From: DAOVVL01 sp965603095
Lineage (GTDB): Bacteria > Pseudomonadota > Alphaproteobacteria > Rhodospirillales > Magnetovibrionaceae
Reading direction: 5' to 3'
DNA length: 43,469 bases
Assembly (NCBI GenBank): GCA_965603095.1
Contig: CBFDBQ010000010.1
Span: 1 to 43,469 of the forward strand
Shown: positions 23,336-31,819 of the stretch, piece by piece
Numbering within the stretch: position 1 is the first letter of the stretch
Layout: each line of letters opens with the position of its first letter
Position numbers and translations under genes: made by a program
The notes under the pieces: generated by a model
Told to the model about the DNA's origin: nothing
The model's database searches: none
The model's input: the letters and a program-made list of their open reading frames with translations, nothing else

Positions 23336-23689
23336 ATGACAATAGAACTTTCCGAATTAGAAGCCCTTGACCTGTGGCGTCGGGCAATTGTTTCAAGCGT
23401 GCGTCTTGATGCGCCTGACTTGACCGCCCGACAAATGTCATTGCTTTTGACGGTTTATCTTGTTCCGCCACCGCATACGGTTCGCGGTCTTGCCGATGCC
23501 TTAAAAATCTCAAAGCCCGCCATTACACGCGCCATTGATCGGCTAAGCGATATGGATTTGGTGCGTCGTAAAACCGATGACGATGACAGACGTTCGGTGC
23601 TTGTTCAGCGCACGGTTAAGGGGTCGGTGTTTTTGCGTGAATATGGCGAACTAATTGTCGCCACCGCACGCAACATCAAACAATCTTAA
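23336..23689 (+). CDS. MarR-family transcriptional regulator
   Basis: 117 residues from ATG 23336; the frame extends to an ATG at 23306, but GGGGG 10 nt before 23336 favours the shorter form. The winged helix shows a recognition region VRGLADALKISKPAITRAIDRLSDMDLVRR split by the turn at LKIS, and the wing with the D-D-D-D-R-R-S motif (KTDDDDRRSVLV). It is shorter than typical MarR proteins (about 140), so the dimerisation helices are reduced. Target and ligand are unknown; neighbours are tRNA-Ser and a convergent NDUFA9-like gene. Confidence 0.82.
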   Translation: MTIELSELEALDLWRRAIVSSVRLDAPDLTARQMSLLLTVYLVPPPHTVRGLADALKISKPAITRAIDRLSDMDLVRRKTDDDDRRSVLVQRTVKGSVFLREYGELIVATARNIKQS

Positions 23690-23706
23690 AACAAAAATAA
23701 TTTTTC

Positions 23707-23752
23707 ACACCTCGCGTGCGCGACATATAATTTTACACCTCGCGTGCGCGAC
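23707..23752. repeat. Duplicated 18-bp segment at the 3' end of the NDUFA9-like gene
   Basis: ACACCTCGCGTGCGCGAC occurs at 23707-23724 and 23735-23752, period 28 bp. The right copy encodes the last codons and part of the stop of the minus-strand gene; the left copy lies just outside it. Confidence 0.9.
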
Positions 23753-24764
23753 GATATTTCAGCGGACGATAGCTACGAAGATATGTCGGTAGAACCGATT
23801 CTATATTTTTAGGTGTTATTCTTAAATCTTCGATTGTTGGGCACTCGCCGCTTTTTACACTTCCCTCAACCATTTGCCATACTTGGTCACGCGAAACTAT
23901 TGATCCGGGAATAAATTCCATAAAGAATGCTTGCGTTAATGCAAGCGGAATTGGAGCAGGAATAATTAAACATTTCTGTTCAGTTTCAGCCAACATTAAT
24001 TCTAAAAGACGTTTAAACGTGTATGTTAACGGTCCGGTTAATTCAAATATTTTTCCACGAGCAGATTTATTGTAGAGCGAATTAATAATTGCGCTTGCAA
24101 CATCGCCAACATATATCGGCTGAAAATTGGCCCCACCCATTGAACAAAATTCTAAAATTGGTATGCGCCATTGCGTCGCAGCGCCTGCAACCATTTTAAT
24201 TTTTGGTATAACTGGGCAACCAACCACTGGTAAAACCGGGCTGATACCAGCCATTTTGGCAAAGGTATTCATGAACTGATCTTCTGGCCCAATTAAAAGC
24301 GAGGGGCGCAAAATAACTGCGTCTGGGAATTCTTCAGCTACCGCTTGTTCGCCAGCAAATTTTGTTCGTCCATAGGCCGAGCGAGAATCAGGGTTGGCAG
24401 AAATTGACGAAACATGAACAAGGTTTTTTATACCGCTATTCTTAGACGCTACGGCCACATTTTTGGCGCCTTTAACGTGCACCCGCTCATACGAATTTTT
24501 TCCGCGTTTCTTTAAAACGCCAGCAAGGTTGATGACGCTGTCTGCGCCATCTACTGCTGCCAGCAATGAACTGGGGTTACATACGTTTGCATAAACAATG
24601 CTTACTTGGCCAACATCACCAAGTATTTTTAAAAATTGCGCCCCTTGGGGGTCGCGTACGCAAACCCGCACCCGCGCACCGGCGCGAACAAGATCCTGCA
24701 CAACGTAACGTCCTAAAAATCCGGCTCCGCCGATAACGCTTACAAGATGTCCTTGCATATTCAT
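23733..24764 (-). CDS. NDUFA9-like NAD(P)-binding protein (complex I-associated SDR family)
   Basis: 343 residues of atypical SDR fold. The nucleotide-binding motif is GGAGFLGRY (12-20), followed by the acidic-strand end and the active-site-like YGRTKFAGE (YxxxK). Relatives are the mitochondrial complex I subunit NDUFA9 and its alphaproteobacterial homologues, thought to bind NADPH and help complex I assembly or stability. No nuo genes are in the window. The C-terminus is basic (RRAREV), and its coding sequence overlaps one copy of a short duplication. Confidence 0.87.
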   Translation of the reverse strand: MNMQGHLVSVIGGAGFLGRYVVQDLVRAGARVRVCVRDPQGAQFLKILGDVGQVSIVYANVCNPSSLLAAVDGADSVINLAGVLKKRGKNSYERVHVKGAKNVAVASKNSGIKNLVHVSSISANPDSRSAYGRTKFAGEQAVAEEFPDAVILRPSLLIGPEDQFMNTFAKMAGISPVLPVVGCPVIPKIKMVAGAATQWRIPILEFCSMGGANFQPIYVGDVASAIINSLYNKSARGKIFELTGPLTYTFKRLLELMLAETEQKCLIIPAPIPLALTQAFFMEFIPGSIVSRDQVWQMVEGSVKSGECPTIEDLRITPKNIESVLPTYLRSYRPLKYRRAREV

Positions 24765-24815
24765 TTTTTAAATTTCCCCAATAATTATTTGCTTTCTATT
24801 TTCTGCTTATTGCTG

Positions 24816-24889
24816 CGGGCGGGCAATCCCCTTAATTATTCGGGCAGGCAATCCCCTTGATTATTCGGGCGAGCAATCCCCTTGTATTC
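24816..24889. repeat. 25-bp tandem repeat, three copies
   Basis: Units start at 24816, 24841 and 24866, each beginning CGGGC and containing GCAATCCCCTT. The last two copies and a few bases of the first encode the C-terminus of the minus-strand methyltransferase, whose stop is at 24836-24838. The period is not a multiple of three, so each copy is read in a different frame. Confidence 0.92.
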
Positions 24890-25474
24890 AAAAGATAACA
24901 ATTTTGGCCCATCGGCAAATCCTTTTTCCAGCTTTTCGAAGGTAAATCCACCTTCTTCAAGTAATTTATCAGGCTGGCGGTTCATATTGCAGCCGCCAGC
25001 GCAACAGCGCCACGGGCGATTAAGCCGATTTTGCCAGCTGGCAACCCCTTGGGTATTAGCAAGGCCATGCTCAATAAACAAAAGCCTTCCTTCGGGTTTT
25101 AACACCCTCAGAATTTCACCTATGGCTTTTTCAGGATGAGGAATGGAGCAAAGCACCCAGGTAACAACGACCGTATCAATTGAATTGTCTTCAATATCCA
25201 TTTCCATGGCGTCAAATCCGGCAATTGATAGGTCCACACCCAATTCTTTTGCTCGGAATAAAGCTTTATTTCTCAATATTTTAGATGGCTCTATGGCCAG
25301 TATTTGTTCAACATTTGGGCCGTAAAAGGGAAGATTAAATCCGGGGCCAATGCCAATTTCCAACACCTTTCCACGGGCGGTTTCGACCACACCGGGGCGT
25401 TCGTTTTCTGTCATTGGTGCGCGCATTACAATGTTAATCAGGTGCGGGATTATAAAATCGTTATAAAAACTCAT
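24836..25474 (-). CDS. Class I SAM-dependent methyltransferase (METTL7/UbiE-like)
   Basis: About 212 residues from ATG 25474. SAM motif I is VLEIGIGPGFN (about 37-47), with the acidic IEPS (about 62-65), VVTWVLCS and LRVLKPEGRLLFIEHG typical of Methyltransf_11 proteins. The cysteine-rich RPWRCCAGGCNMNR segment matches the METTL7-like group. The acceptor is unknown. A TTG at 25510 would add 12 residues. The C-terminus reads through a 25-bp repeat: the usual end is close to YKGIARP, and the remaining residues arise from the repeat. It is 71 bp upstream of the NDUFA9-like gene on the same strand. Confidence 0.85.
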   Translation of the reverse strand: MSFYNDFIIPHLINIVMRAPMTENERPGVVETARGKVLEIGIGPGFNLPFYGPNVEQILAIEPSKILRNKALFRAKELGVDLSIAGFDAMEMDIEDNSIDTVVVTWVLCSIPHPEKAIGEILRVLKPEGRLLFIEHGLANTQGVASWQNRLNRPWRCCAGGCNMNRQPDKLLEEGGFTFEKLEKGFADGPKLLSFEYKGIARPNNQGDCLPE

Positions 25475-25523
25475 GGGCCTTAGTCTAAATCTTTTGCCCT
25501 TAAGACCCAAGCCCCCAGTAATG

Positions 25524-25550
25524 TTGACAACCGCCCTTGGTCGGTCTAAC
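25524..25550 (+). promoter_or_regulatory. Probable promoter of tRNA-Leu
   Basis: A perfect TTGACA (25524-25529) is followed by TCTAAC (25545-25550) at 15 bp. The 11-mer CGCCCTTGGTC (25532-25542) is shared with the tRNA-Ser promoter region. Confidence 0.45.
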
Positions 25551-25576
25551 TCGTTGCCCTAGATATGCCCCTAAAT

Positions 25577-25663
<87 letters not shown>

Positions 25664-25688
25664 TTTACCTTGAATTCCAGTAATTATT

Positions 25689-25706
25689 GGGGGCCTTAAG
25701 GCCCCC
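25689..25706. terminator. Palindrome after tRNA-Leu, possible terminator
   Basis: GGGGGCC-TTAA-GGCCCCC forms a 7-bp all-GC stem with a TTAA loop, 26 nt after the tRNA. No T run follows, so termination or processing is only a suggestion. Confidence 0.4.
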
Positions 25707-25796
25707 CCTTAAGGTCTATGGCAATCTAGTGTCGGTTGCGGCTAATATGACCAATGCAATGGTAATTAAGGACATTTGAGGATAGATTTAAGAAAG

Positions 25797-26435
25797 ATGG
25801 GAAAAAAAGTGGCAGCAATAAAACCTGATATTCAGCTTCATAAAGGCGATCTTCCAGCCGGTCTTAACTTTGGCGACGCGGTTGCGGTTGATTGCGAAGC
25901 AATGGGCCTCAAAAATGCCCGTGATAGGCTTTGTGTGGTGCAACTTTCCGCCGGCGATGGTGTTTGCCATTTGGTACAGTTTGCTAAGGGTAAATATGAT
26001 GCCCCTAATCTGAAGGCCTTAATGGCCGATGCAAACGTTAGCAAAATTTTCCATTATGCCCGTTTTGATGTTGGCATCTTGAAATACTACCTAGACGTTG
26101 ATTGTGCTCCGGTTTATTGCACCAAAATCGCATCTAGGTTGGCGCGTACTTATACAGACCGTCATGGCCTAAAAGATGTTTGCCGTGAATTGGTCGGGGT
26201 TGAACTTTCAAAGGAACAGCAATCATCAGATTGGGGCGCAGAAACTTTGAGCAAAAGCCAGCTAAGCTACGCCGCTAGTGACGTTCTTTATTTGCACAAA
26301 GTTCGTGACGAGCTAGAAATAATTTTGGCACGCGAAGGGCGCACTGATATGGCTAAAAAATGCTTCGACTTCATTAGCACTCGAGCCGCGCTCGATGCAG
26401 AAGGTTGGCCGGAGATGGATATTTTCTCTCACTAA
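25797..26435 (+). CDS. rnd: Ribonuclease D-family 3'-5' exonuclease
   Basis: About 212 residues from ATG 25797: one DEDDy exonuclease domain without HRDC domains, so a short RNase D as common in alphaproteobacteria. Exo I is VDCEAMGL (D32, E34), Exo II lies in IFHYARFDVGIL, and Exo III is YAASDVLYLH with the DEDDy tyrosine. It trims 3' ends of tRNAs and other small RNAs. A TTG at 25776 in frame, with GAGGA overlapping, is an alternative start. It leads the block continuing with kdsD and the lpt genes. Confidence 0.9.
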   Translation: MGKKVAAIKPDIQLHKGDLPAGLNFGDAVAVDCEAMGLKNARDRLCVVQLSAGDGVCHLVQFAKGKYDAPNLKALMADANVSKIFHYARFDVGILKYYLDVDCAPVYCTKIASRLARTYTDRHGLKDVCRELVGVELSKEQQSSDWGAETLSKSQLSYAASDVLYLHKVRDELEIILAREGRTDMAKKCFDFISTRAALDAEGWPEMDIFSH

Positions 26436-26483
26436 CTTTCTAATTATTTTTTTTAGCCAGCAACATGTCGCGGTAACAAAATT

Positions 26484-27470
26484 ATGCCAAAGTCAAAAAT
26501 AGAATTAAAATCAAAAAAAGCTGATGACCTGAGCACCGCCAGACGCGTGCTTAAAACGGAATCTCGCGCCATTGATGTAATGGCCAAGGGTCTTGGCGAT
26601 AGCTTTGTAAGCGCAGTTGATTTATTGCAAAAAATATCGGGTCGGGTTGTTGTTACGGGCATGGGTAAAAGCGGACACATTGCACGTAAAATTGCCGCAA
26701 CCTTCGCCTCAACCGGCAAGCCTGCTTTTTTTGTTCACCCGGGTGAGGCCAGCCATGGCGACCTTGGCATGATACAGCAAAATGATTGTGTGATAGCCCT
26801 TTCTAATTCAGGTGAAACTGCCGAATTATCAGACATTGTTGCTTATACTAGGCGCTACCGTATTCCTTTGCTCGGCATTAGTGGGCGGACGGGTAGCACG
26901 CTGGACAAACAAGCAGATGTTGGTTTGGTAATACCGGACGAGCCCGAGGCCTGCCCCATGGGGTTGGCACCAACAACATCAACCACGGCCATGCTGGCCC
27001 TTGGTGATGCGCTTGCAGTTTGTCTGTTAGAACGCGAAGGATTTACCGCCGAAGATTTTCACGGGTTTCATCTCGGCGGAAAGCTGGGGCAAAAATTGCT
27101 AAAAGTAAGCGACCTAATGCACGGGGGAAAAGAACTGCCGCTTATTTTTAAAACCGCGACCATGGCGGATGCGTTAATAGAAATGACCTCTAAAAGTTTT
27201 GGTGTTGTTGGGGCAATTAATTCTAAGGGAATGCTTGAAGGCATAGTTACCGATGGCGATTTACGCCGCAATATGAACCCCGAGCTTTTAAATCAAAAAG
27301 TATCCGAAATAATGACAAAGGGCGGTGTAAGCGCCAGCCCCAACCAACTTGCCAGCGAAGCAGTTGCCATTATGAACGAAAATAAAATAACTACTTTGTT
27401 TATTATTCAAGATAGTAAACCAGTTGGTATTTTGCATATTCATGATTGTTTGCGCGCGGGCGTGGTCTGA
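26484..27470 (+). CDS. kdsD: D-arabinose 5-phosphate isomerase (KdsD/KpsF)
   Basis: 328 residues, typical length. An N-terminal SIS domain (about 35-175) with GMGKSGHIARKIAAT and SNSGET for sugar-phosphate binding is followed by the linker HGFHLGGKLGQ and two CBS domains (about 205-325). It converts ribulose 5-phosphate to arabinose 5-phosphate, the first step toward Kdo of LPS. Its place before lptC matches the E. coli order, but kdsC is absent between them here. 73 bp separate it from lptC. Confidence 0.95.
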   Translation: MPKSKIELKSKKADDLSTARRVLKTESRAIDVMAKGLGDSFVSAVDLLQKISGRVVVTGMGKSGHIARKIAATFASTGKPAFFVHPGEASHGDLGMIQQNDCVIALSNSGETAELSDIVAYTRRYRIPLLGISGRTGSTLDKQADVGLVIPDEPEACPMGLAPTTSTTAMLALGDALAVCLLEREGFTAEDFHGFHLGGKLGQKLLKVSDLMHGGKELPLIFKTATMADALIEMTSKSFGVVGAINSKGMLEGIVTDGDLRRNMNPELLNQKVSEIMTKGGVSASPNQLASEAVAIMNENKITTLFIIQDSKPVGILHIHDCLRAGVV

Positions 27471-27543
27471 TAATAGATTTTTATTTATTAGGCGAGAGGT
27501 CAATCGGCCTAGCAAAAAATTATCAGGCGGTTCAGGAAATATT

Positions 27544-28266
27544 ATGACAACACAACAAACCGAGCCACCTGTATCTCCACATGCAGAAACATTGGTTGGC
27601 GAGGGGGGCACAGATCGTGCCTCATCTTATCGTTTGCGTGAATCTCAAAGCAAAAGCGGTCGGCATTCACGCTTTGTAAAAACGATGAAAATAACATTGC
27701 CGTTTATAGCTATTTTGCTTATCGGGCTTATTCTTGCGTGGCCGTATTTTAGTGAAAATCAGGGTGGATTTAATATAGAATTTTCTTCTTTAAAAGTTAC
27801 TCCGGGCGAACATGCGGGTGTTGATAATGCACGTTATTTTGGGGTTGATGATTTAAACCGTCCCTACACAATTTCTGCTGACCTAGCTAGATTTCCAGAT
27901 GGCCCAAAGGGGCCAATAAGTCTTGAAGTGCCTAAAGCCGATATAACAATGAATGATGATACCTGGCTGGTGATGACCTCAACCCAAGGAAAATATGATC
28001 AGCAAAAAAAATTATTATCATTAAGCGGGAAAGTTAATTTGTTTCATGATATGGGGTATGAAATGATTACGGATGAAATAAATATAAATCTTGCAAAAAA
28101 TGATGCCATTGGAGCAAAGCCAGTAAAAGGTCACGGCCCATTTGGAGAACTAGATGCTAGCGGTATACGCATTGATAAAAACAATAATACAATATTTCTT
28201 ATTGGTCGATCACGACTGCTTTTGTTTCCATCATCAAGCCCATCTGGGGGTGCGGTAAATGAATAA
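27544..28266 (+). CDS. lptC: LPS export protein LptC
   Basis: 240 residues from ATG 27544; an AGGAAAT sequence just upstream supports it, and the frame extension to 27424 runs through the end of kdsD. A cytoplasmic, basic N-terminus of about 49 residues, longer than in E. coli LptC, precedes one membrane helix (about 50-69). The periplasmic beta-jellyroll follows (FNIEFSSLKVTPGEHAGVDNARYFGVD). LptC links the LptBFG pump to LptA in the LPS bridge. Its stop overlaps the lptA start by 8 bp. Confidence 0.9.
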   Translation: MTTQQTEPPVSPHAETLVGEGGTDRASSYRLRESQSKSGRHSRFVKTMKITLPFIAILLIGLILAWPYFSENQGGFNIEFSSLKVTPGEHAGVDNARYFGVDDLNRPYTISADLARFPDGPKGPISLEVPKADITMNDDTWLVMTSTQGKYDQQKKLLSLSGKVNLFHDMGYEMITDEININLAKNDAIGAKPVKGHGPFGELDASGIRIDKNNNTIFLIGRSRLLLFPSSSPSGGAVNE

Positions 28267-29119
28267 ACCCGTAATGCATATTTTATTGTTGTGTTTAACC
28301 ATTGCTTTTGGCGCCATGTTCAGCGATGCACTGGCACAAACAAATGGCAATAAGACACCATCATTGTTTGGCGGCGATGATGCTACTCCCATAGAAGTAA
28401 ATGCTGAAAATGGAATTGAATGGCAACAGGGTGAAAATGTATTTATTGCTCATGGTAATGCCACCGCCACTCGCGGCACGACAGTTATAAAAGCCGATGA
28501 ATTGCGCGCATATTATCGCGGCGGAAAAGATTCCACATCTGGAGCAAGTGAGATATGGCGCCTTGATGCTGTTGGTTCGGTAACAATTACCAGCCCAGGA
28601 TGGAAAGCAACTGGTGGGCACGCTGTCTATGACGTTGCAGGCGCAGTCATTGTTTTAAAAGATGCAAACCCGATCACACTTGTTTCTGCCAATGATACAA
28701 TTACCGCAACTAGGCAAATAGAATTTTGGAACGACAAAAAAATGGCCGTGGCCAGAGGTGACGCAACTGCCGTTAGGGCAGAGCGACGCATAAGCGCAGA
28801 TGTGTTAAGCGCATATTTGGAAACCGCCCCCGGTGGCGGTAACAAGGTCCGCCGGATAGAGGCCTTTGATAATGTCAAAATCTCTACCGCCGAAAGCGAT
28901 GCTTCGTCCAATCGCGCTGTTTATGATTTGTCCACAGGACTTGCTAGGCTTGATGGTTCGGTCGTTATTGCTAGGGATGGTAACAAGCTTAATGGCTGTA
29001 GCGCTGATTTTGACCTAGGAACCGGCATCAGTCATCTAAAGGGTTGCCCCGGGGCAGAGGGAAAAAAAGGCCGGGTAAAGGGTATTTTATTGCCTGGCGC
29101 CCAAACTAATAAAAAATAA
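28259..29119 (+). CDS. lptA: LPS transport periplasmic protein LptA
   Basis: 286 residues with a signal peptide (cleavage about ALA-Q, residue 26) and two OstA-type beta-jellyroll stretches (about 43-145 and 148-250; IEVNAENGIEWQQGENVFIAHGNATATRG is the first). LptA oligomers carry LPS across the periplasm between LptC and LptD. It is longer than E. coli LptA (about 185) because of the C-terminal part, which ends in a basic tail. Two late cysteines, C247 and C263, might form a disulfide. It is translationally coupled to lptC. Confidence 0.88.
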   Translation: MNKPVMHILLLCLTIAFGAMFSDALAQTNGNKTPSLFGGDDATPIEVNAENGIEWQQGENVFIAHGNATATRGTTVIKADELRAYYRGGKDSTSGASEIWRLDAVGSVTITSPGWKATGGHAVYDVAGAVIVLKDANPITLVSANDTITATRQIEFWNDKKMAVARGDATAVRAERRISADVLSAYLETAPGGGNKVRRIEAFDNVKISTAESDASSNRAVYDLSTGLARLDGSVVIARDGNKLNGCSADFDLGTGISHLKGCPGAEGKKGRVKGILLPGAQTNKK

Positions 29120-29137
29120 ATCTAATATATAAGTGTA

Positions 29138-29162
29138 ATAGCCAGATAAACGCATCTGCTAT
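29138..29162 (+). repeat. Stem-loop between lptA and lptB
   Basis: ATAGC-AGAT (29138-29147, with one bulged C) pairs with ATCT-GCTAT (29154-29162). No T run follows. It may be a weak attenuator or an RNA-processing site. Confidence 0.35.
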
Positions 29163-29233
29163 ATATTTGATAAGAAAGCGGAAACCTTTTGCGGTTAGTT
29201 TTTATAACTGTAATGGCGGAAAAATAGGGGCCT

Positions 29234-30025
29234 TTGGTAGCAGTGAAACAATTTGATCAGAATCAAACGCCTAAGCTAGTTGCAGATGCATCCAATAATT
29301 CTGGGCGTGGGCTTCGTGCCGAAACTATTGGCAAACGCTATAAAAAACGCCCGGTAGTTTCCGATGTAACCATTGAAATTCAACGCGGTGAAATTGTTGG
29401 ACTGCTCGGCCCCAATGGTGCAGGCAAGACAACATGCTTTTATATGATGATGGGCCTTGTTCAACCTGATTATGGCCGCGTCTACCTTGATGGTGAAGAT
29501 ATAACCCATTTGCCAATGTATCGTCGCGCCCGTATGGGCCTTGGTTACTTGCCACAAGAAGCATCAATTTTTCGTGGTCTTTCGGTCGAGGATAACATTC
29601 GCGCAATTTTAGAAGTTACCGAACCATCGGTCCAAAAACGTGAAGCAACTCTGGAAGCATTGTTGGCTGAATTTTCCATTACCCATATTCGTCGCACGCC
29701 CGCATTGGCACTTTCTGGCGGTGAACGCCGAAGGGTTGAAATTGCCCGTGCGCTGGCCTCGAACCCTAATTTTATATTGCTGGATGAACCATTTGCCGGC
29801 ATCGATCCCATCGCGGTTGGCGATATTAGGGATTTGGTTATTCACCTAAAAGACCGTGGTATTGGTGTTTTGATAACCGACCATAACGTGCGTGAAACCC
29901 TAGATGTGATTGATAGGGCATATATTATTCACAGCGGCATGTTGTTGATGGAGGGTTCACCCTCAGATATTATTAACAACGAAGAAGTCAGACGGGTTTA
30001 TCTTGGCGATCGGTTTAATCTGTAA
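29234..30025 (+). CDS. lptB: LPS export ABC transporter ATP-binding protein LptB
   Basis: 263 residues. Walker A is GPNGAGKT (59-66), the signature LSGGERRR (about 158-165), Walker B FILLDEPFAGID and the switch histidine lies in LITDHNVRETL. It energises LptFG extraction of LPS from the inner membrane. The frame starts at TTG 29234; an in-frame GTG at 29243 is the alternative. The N-terminal 25 residues before the homology are longer than in E. coli LptB (241). Followed by rpoN, as in many proteobacteria. Confidence 0.94.
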   Translation: MVAVKQFDQNQTPKLVADASNNSGRGLRAETIGKRYKKRPVVSDVTIEIQRGEIVGLLGPNGAGKTTCFYMMMGLVQPDYGRVYLDGEDITHLPMYRRARMGLGYLPQEASIFRGLSVEDNIRAILEVTEPSVQKREATLEALLAEFSITHIRRTPALALSGGERRRVEIARALASNPNFILLDEPFAGIDPIAVGDIRDLVIHLKDRGIGVLITDHNVRETLDVIDRAYIIHSGMLLMEGSPSDIINNEEVRRVYLGDRFNL

Positions 30026-30100
30026 TCCGCGCCCAATTATCACTATATTTATACTATGATTTGATGACAGTTCATCTAATAGGTGCACGCGGAGGAATTA

Positions 30101-31666
30101 ATGGCGTTAACGCCCCGGCTAGATATGCGTCAAGGCCAATCATTGGTAATGACGCCGCAATTGCAACAAGCTATCAAGCTTTTGCAGTTGAGCAATATTG
30201 AGCTAGCCGAATATGTCGAACAGGAATTGGAGCAAAATCCTCTACTTGAACGCGACGAAAAAGAAATTTCCCCAGAAGAGAATAATAGAGAAGCTAGCGA
30301 TAGAGAATCGAATGATGGCGAAGGTCAAAACGAAAAAGAACAATTAGATGTATCCAATAGCGCCGATACCGCAGACACCCTTAATGCCACCGCCGATAGC
30401 GGAACTGAAAGCGGAACCGGCGAGGCCATGGATGTGGATTATGATAATGAATACACATCCGATAGCGGCTCTGATCTGCCGCAAACCACAGACGCTGCCG
30501 GCTATGAAAGCTGGTCGCCGGGTGGCAATTTCGGCGGTGATGATATGCCCGGAATTGAACAAACGCTGGCCGATGAACAATCCATGCGCGCCTATCTGTT
30601 AAGCCAATTGGGCATGATTATCGACACGCCCCAGGAAAGGTTAATTGGGGTTGAGCTAATCGATATGTTAAACGAATCCGGTTATGTGTCGGGCGGGCTT
30701 GAACAAATTTCTGAACGCCTTGGCTGTGAACTGGGCGAAGTAGAGGCCGTTTTAACACAAATGCAAACGGTTGAACCATGTGGGCTTTTTGCGCGCAACC
30801 TAAAAGAATGCTTGGCATTACAGCTAAGCGATATGGACCGTCTTGACCCAGCCATGCAAAAGCTTTTGGATAATCTTGAGCTTATGGCCAACCGCGATCT
30901 TAAGGCACTGGTAAAGGTGTGTGGCGTTGATGCCGATGATGTTCGCGATATGGTGGATGAAATTCGCGCCCTTGATCCTAAGCCGGGACGTTCATTTATA
31001 TTTGACGTGGCAGAAACCGTTATACCCGATGTGATTTTAAAATCGGTTCCAGATGGCGGTTGGGCTTTGGAGCTTAACTCGCAAACTCTGCCGCGGGTTT
31101 TGGTAAACAACCGTTATTATACAGAAATTAGCCAGCAGCAGGGCGGTGATAAAGATAAAGACAAACAATACCTGAACGAATGTCTACAATCTGCCAATTG
31201 GCTGGTTAAATCATTGCATCAACGGGCAACAACTATACTGAAAGTATCCAGCGAAATTGTTCGCCAGCAGGACAGTTTTTTTCGCAGAGGTATTTCAGCA
31301 ATGAAACCTCTGGTTCTGCGCGATATTGCCGATGTTATTGAAATGCACGAAAGCACCGTTTCACGGGTAACTTCTAATAAATATATGGCCACCCCGCGCG
31401 GTATTTTTGAATTGAAATATTTTTTCTCATCTTCGGTTGGCGGTGATGGCGTTGGCACGGCGCGTTCGGCCGAGTCTGTAAAAAGCAGAATAAATGACAT
31501 GGTCGAAACCGAAGACCCAAAGAAAATTTTATCGGATGATAAAATAGTTGAGCTATTAAAATCCGAAGGAATAGACGTGGCCCGCAGAACGGTAGCCAAA
31601 TACCGCGATGCTTTGGGGATTGCCTCATCGGTTCAGCGCCGTAAAGAGAAATCGGGCGCCTTTTAA
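30101..31666 (+). CDS. rpoN: RNA polymerase sigma-54 factor
   Basis: 521 residues from ATG 30101, chosen because GGAGG lies 6 nt upstream; the GTG at 30083 would code through that ribosome-binding site. Region I is the Gln/Leu-rich N-terminus (about 1-50, MTPQLQQAIKLLQLSNIEL) that contacts activator ATPases. Region II is long, acidic and low complexity (about 55-150). Region III holds the core-binding domain, the HTH (ADVIEMHESTVSRVTSNKYM) and the RpoN box ARRTVAKYR near residue 494. It directs transcription from -24/-12 promoters with bEBP activators. It lies between lptB and hpf. Confidence 0.95.
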   Translation: MALTPRLDMRQGQSLVMTPQLQQAIKLLQLSNIELAEYVEQELEQNPLLERDEKEISPEENNREASDRESNDGEGQNEKEQLDVSNSADTADTLNATADSGTESGTGEAMDVDYDNEYTSDSGSDLPQTTDAAGYESWSPGGNFGGDDMPGIEQTLADEQSMRAYLLSQLGMIIDTPQERLIGVELIDMLNESGYVSGGLEQISERLGCELGEVEAVLTQMQTVEPCGLFARNLKECLALQLSDMDRLDPAMQKLLDNLELMANRDLKALVKVCGVDADDVRDMVDEIRALDPKPGRSFIFDVAETVIPDVILKSVPDGGWALELNSQTLPRVLVNNRYYTEISQQQGGDKDKDKQYLNECLQSANWLVKSLHQRATTILKVSSEIVRQQDSFFRRGISAMKPLVLRDIADVIEMHESTVSRVTSNKYMATPRGIFELKYFFSSSVGGDGVGTARSAESVKSRINDMVETEDPKKILSDDKIVELLKSEGIDVARRTVAKYRDALGIASSVQRRKEKSGAF

Positions 31667-31679
31667 AATAAGCCTAAAA

Positions 31680-31711
31680 GCCATTTTTTCCTTGAAAATA
31701 GGCATTTTTTT
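31680..31711 (+). terminator. Probable terminator after rpoN
   Basis: GCCATTTT (31680-31687) pairs with AAAATAGGC (31695-31703) with one bulge, and is followed by seven T residues. It would partly isolate hpf from the lpt-rpoN transcript. Confidence 0.5.
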
Positions 31712-31819
31712 ACCACCTATTGACTTAATATGGTGTCGGTTTTAAGTTCCGCCCAATTCGGGATATTTAAGAAACTCCCGTATGGAAAATATCAACTCAT
31801 CTCAGGATTTTACTCAACG

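Noticed and set aside
24816..24889. CRISPR array
   Set aside because: Three contiguous 25-bp units without spacers are a plain tandem repeat, and no cas genes are present.
30083..30100. GTG start for rpoN
   Set aside because: The GGAGG ribosome-binding site for ATG 30101 would be translated as codons.
31720..31748. Sigma-54 promoter between rpoN and hpf
   Set aside because: No GG-N10-GC pair at the right spacing; a TTGACT at 31720 with TAAGTT is only a weak sigma-70 match.
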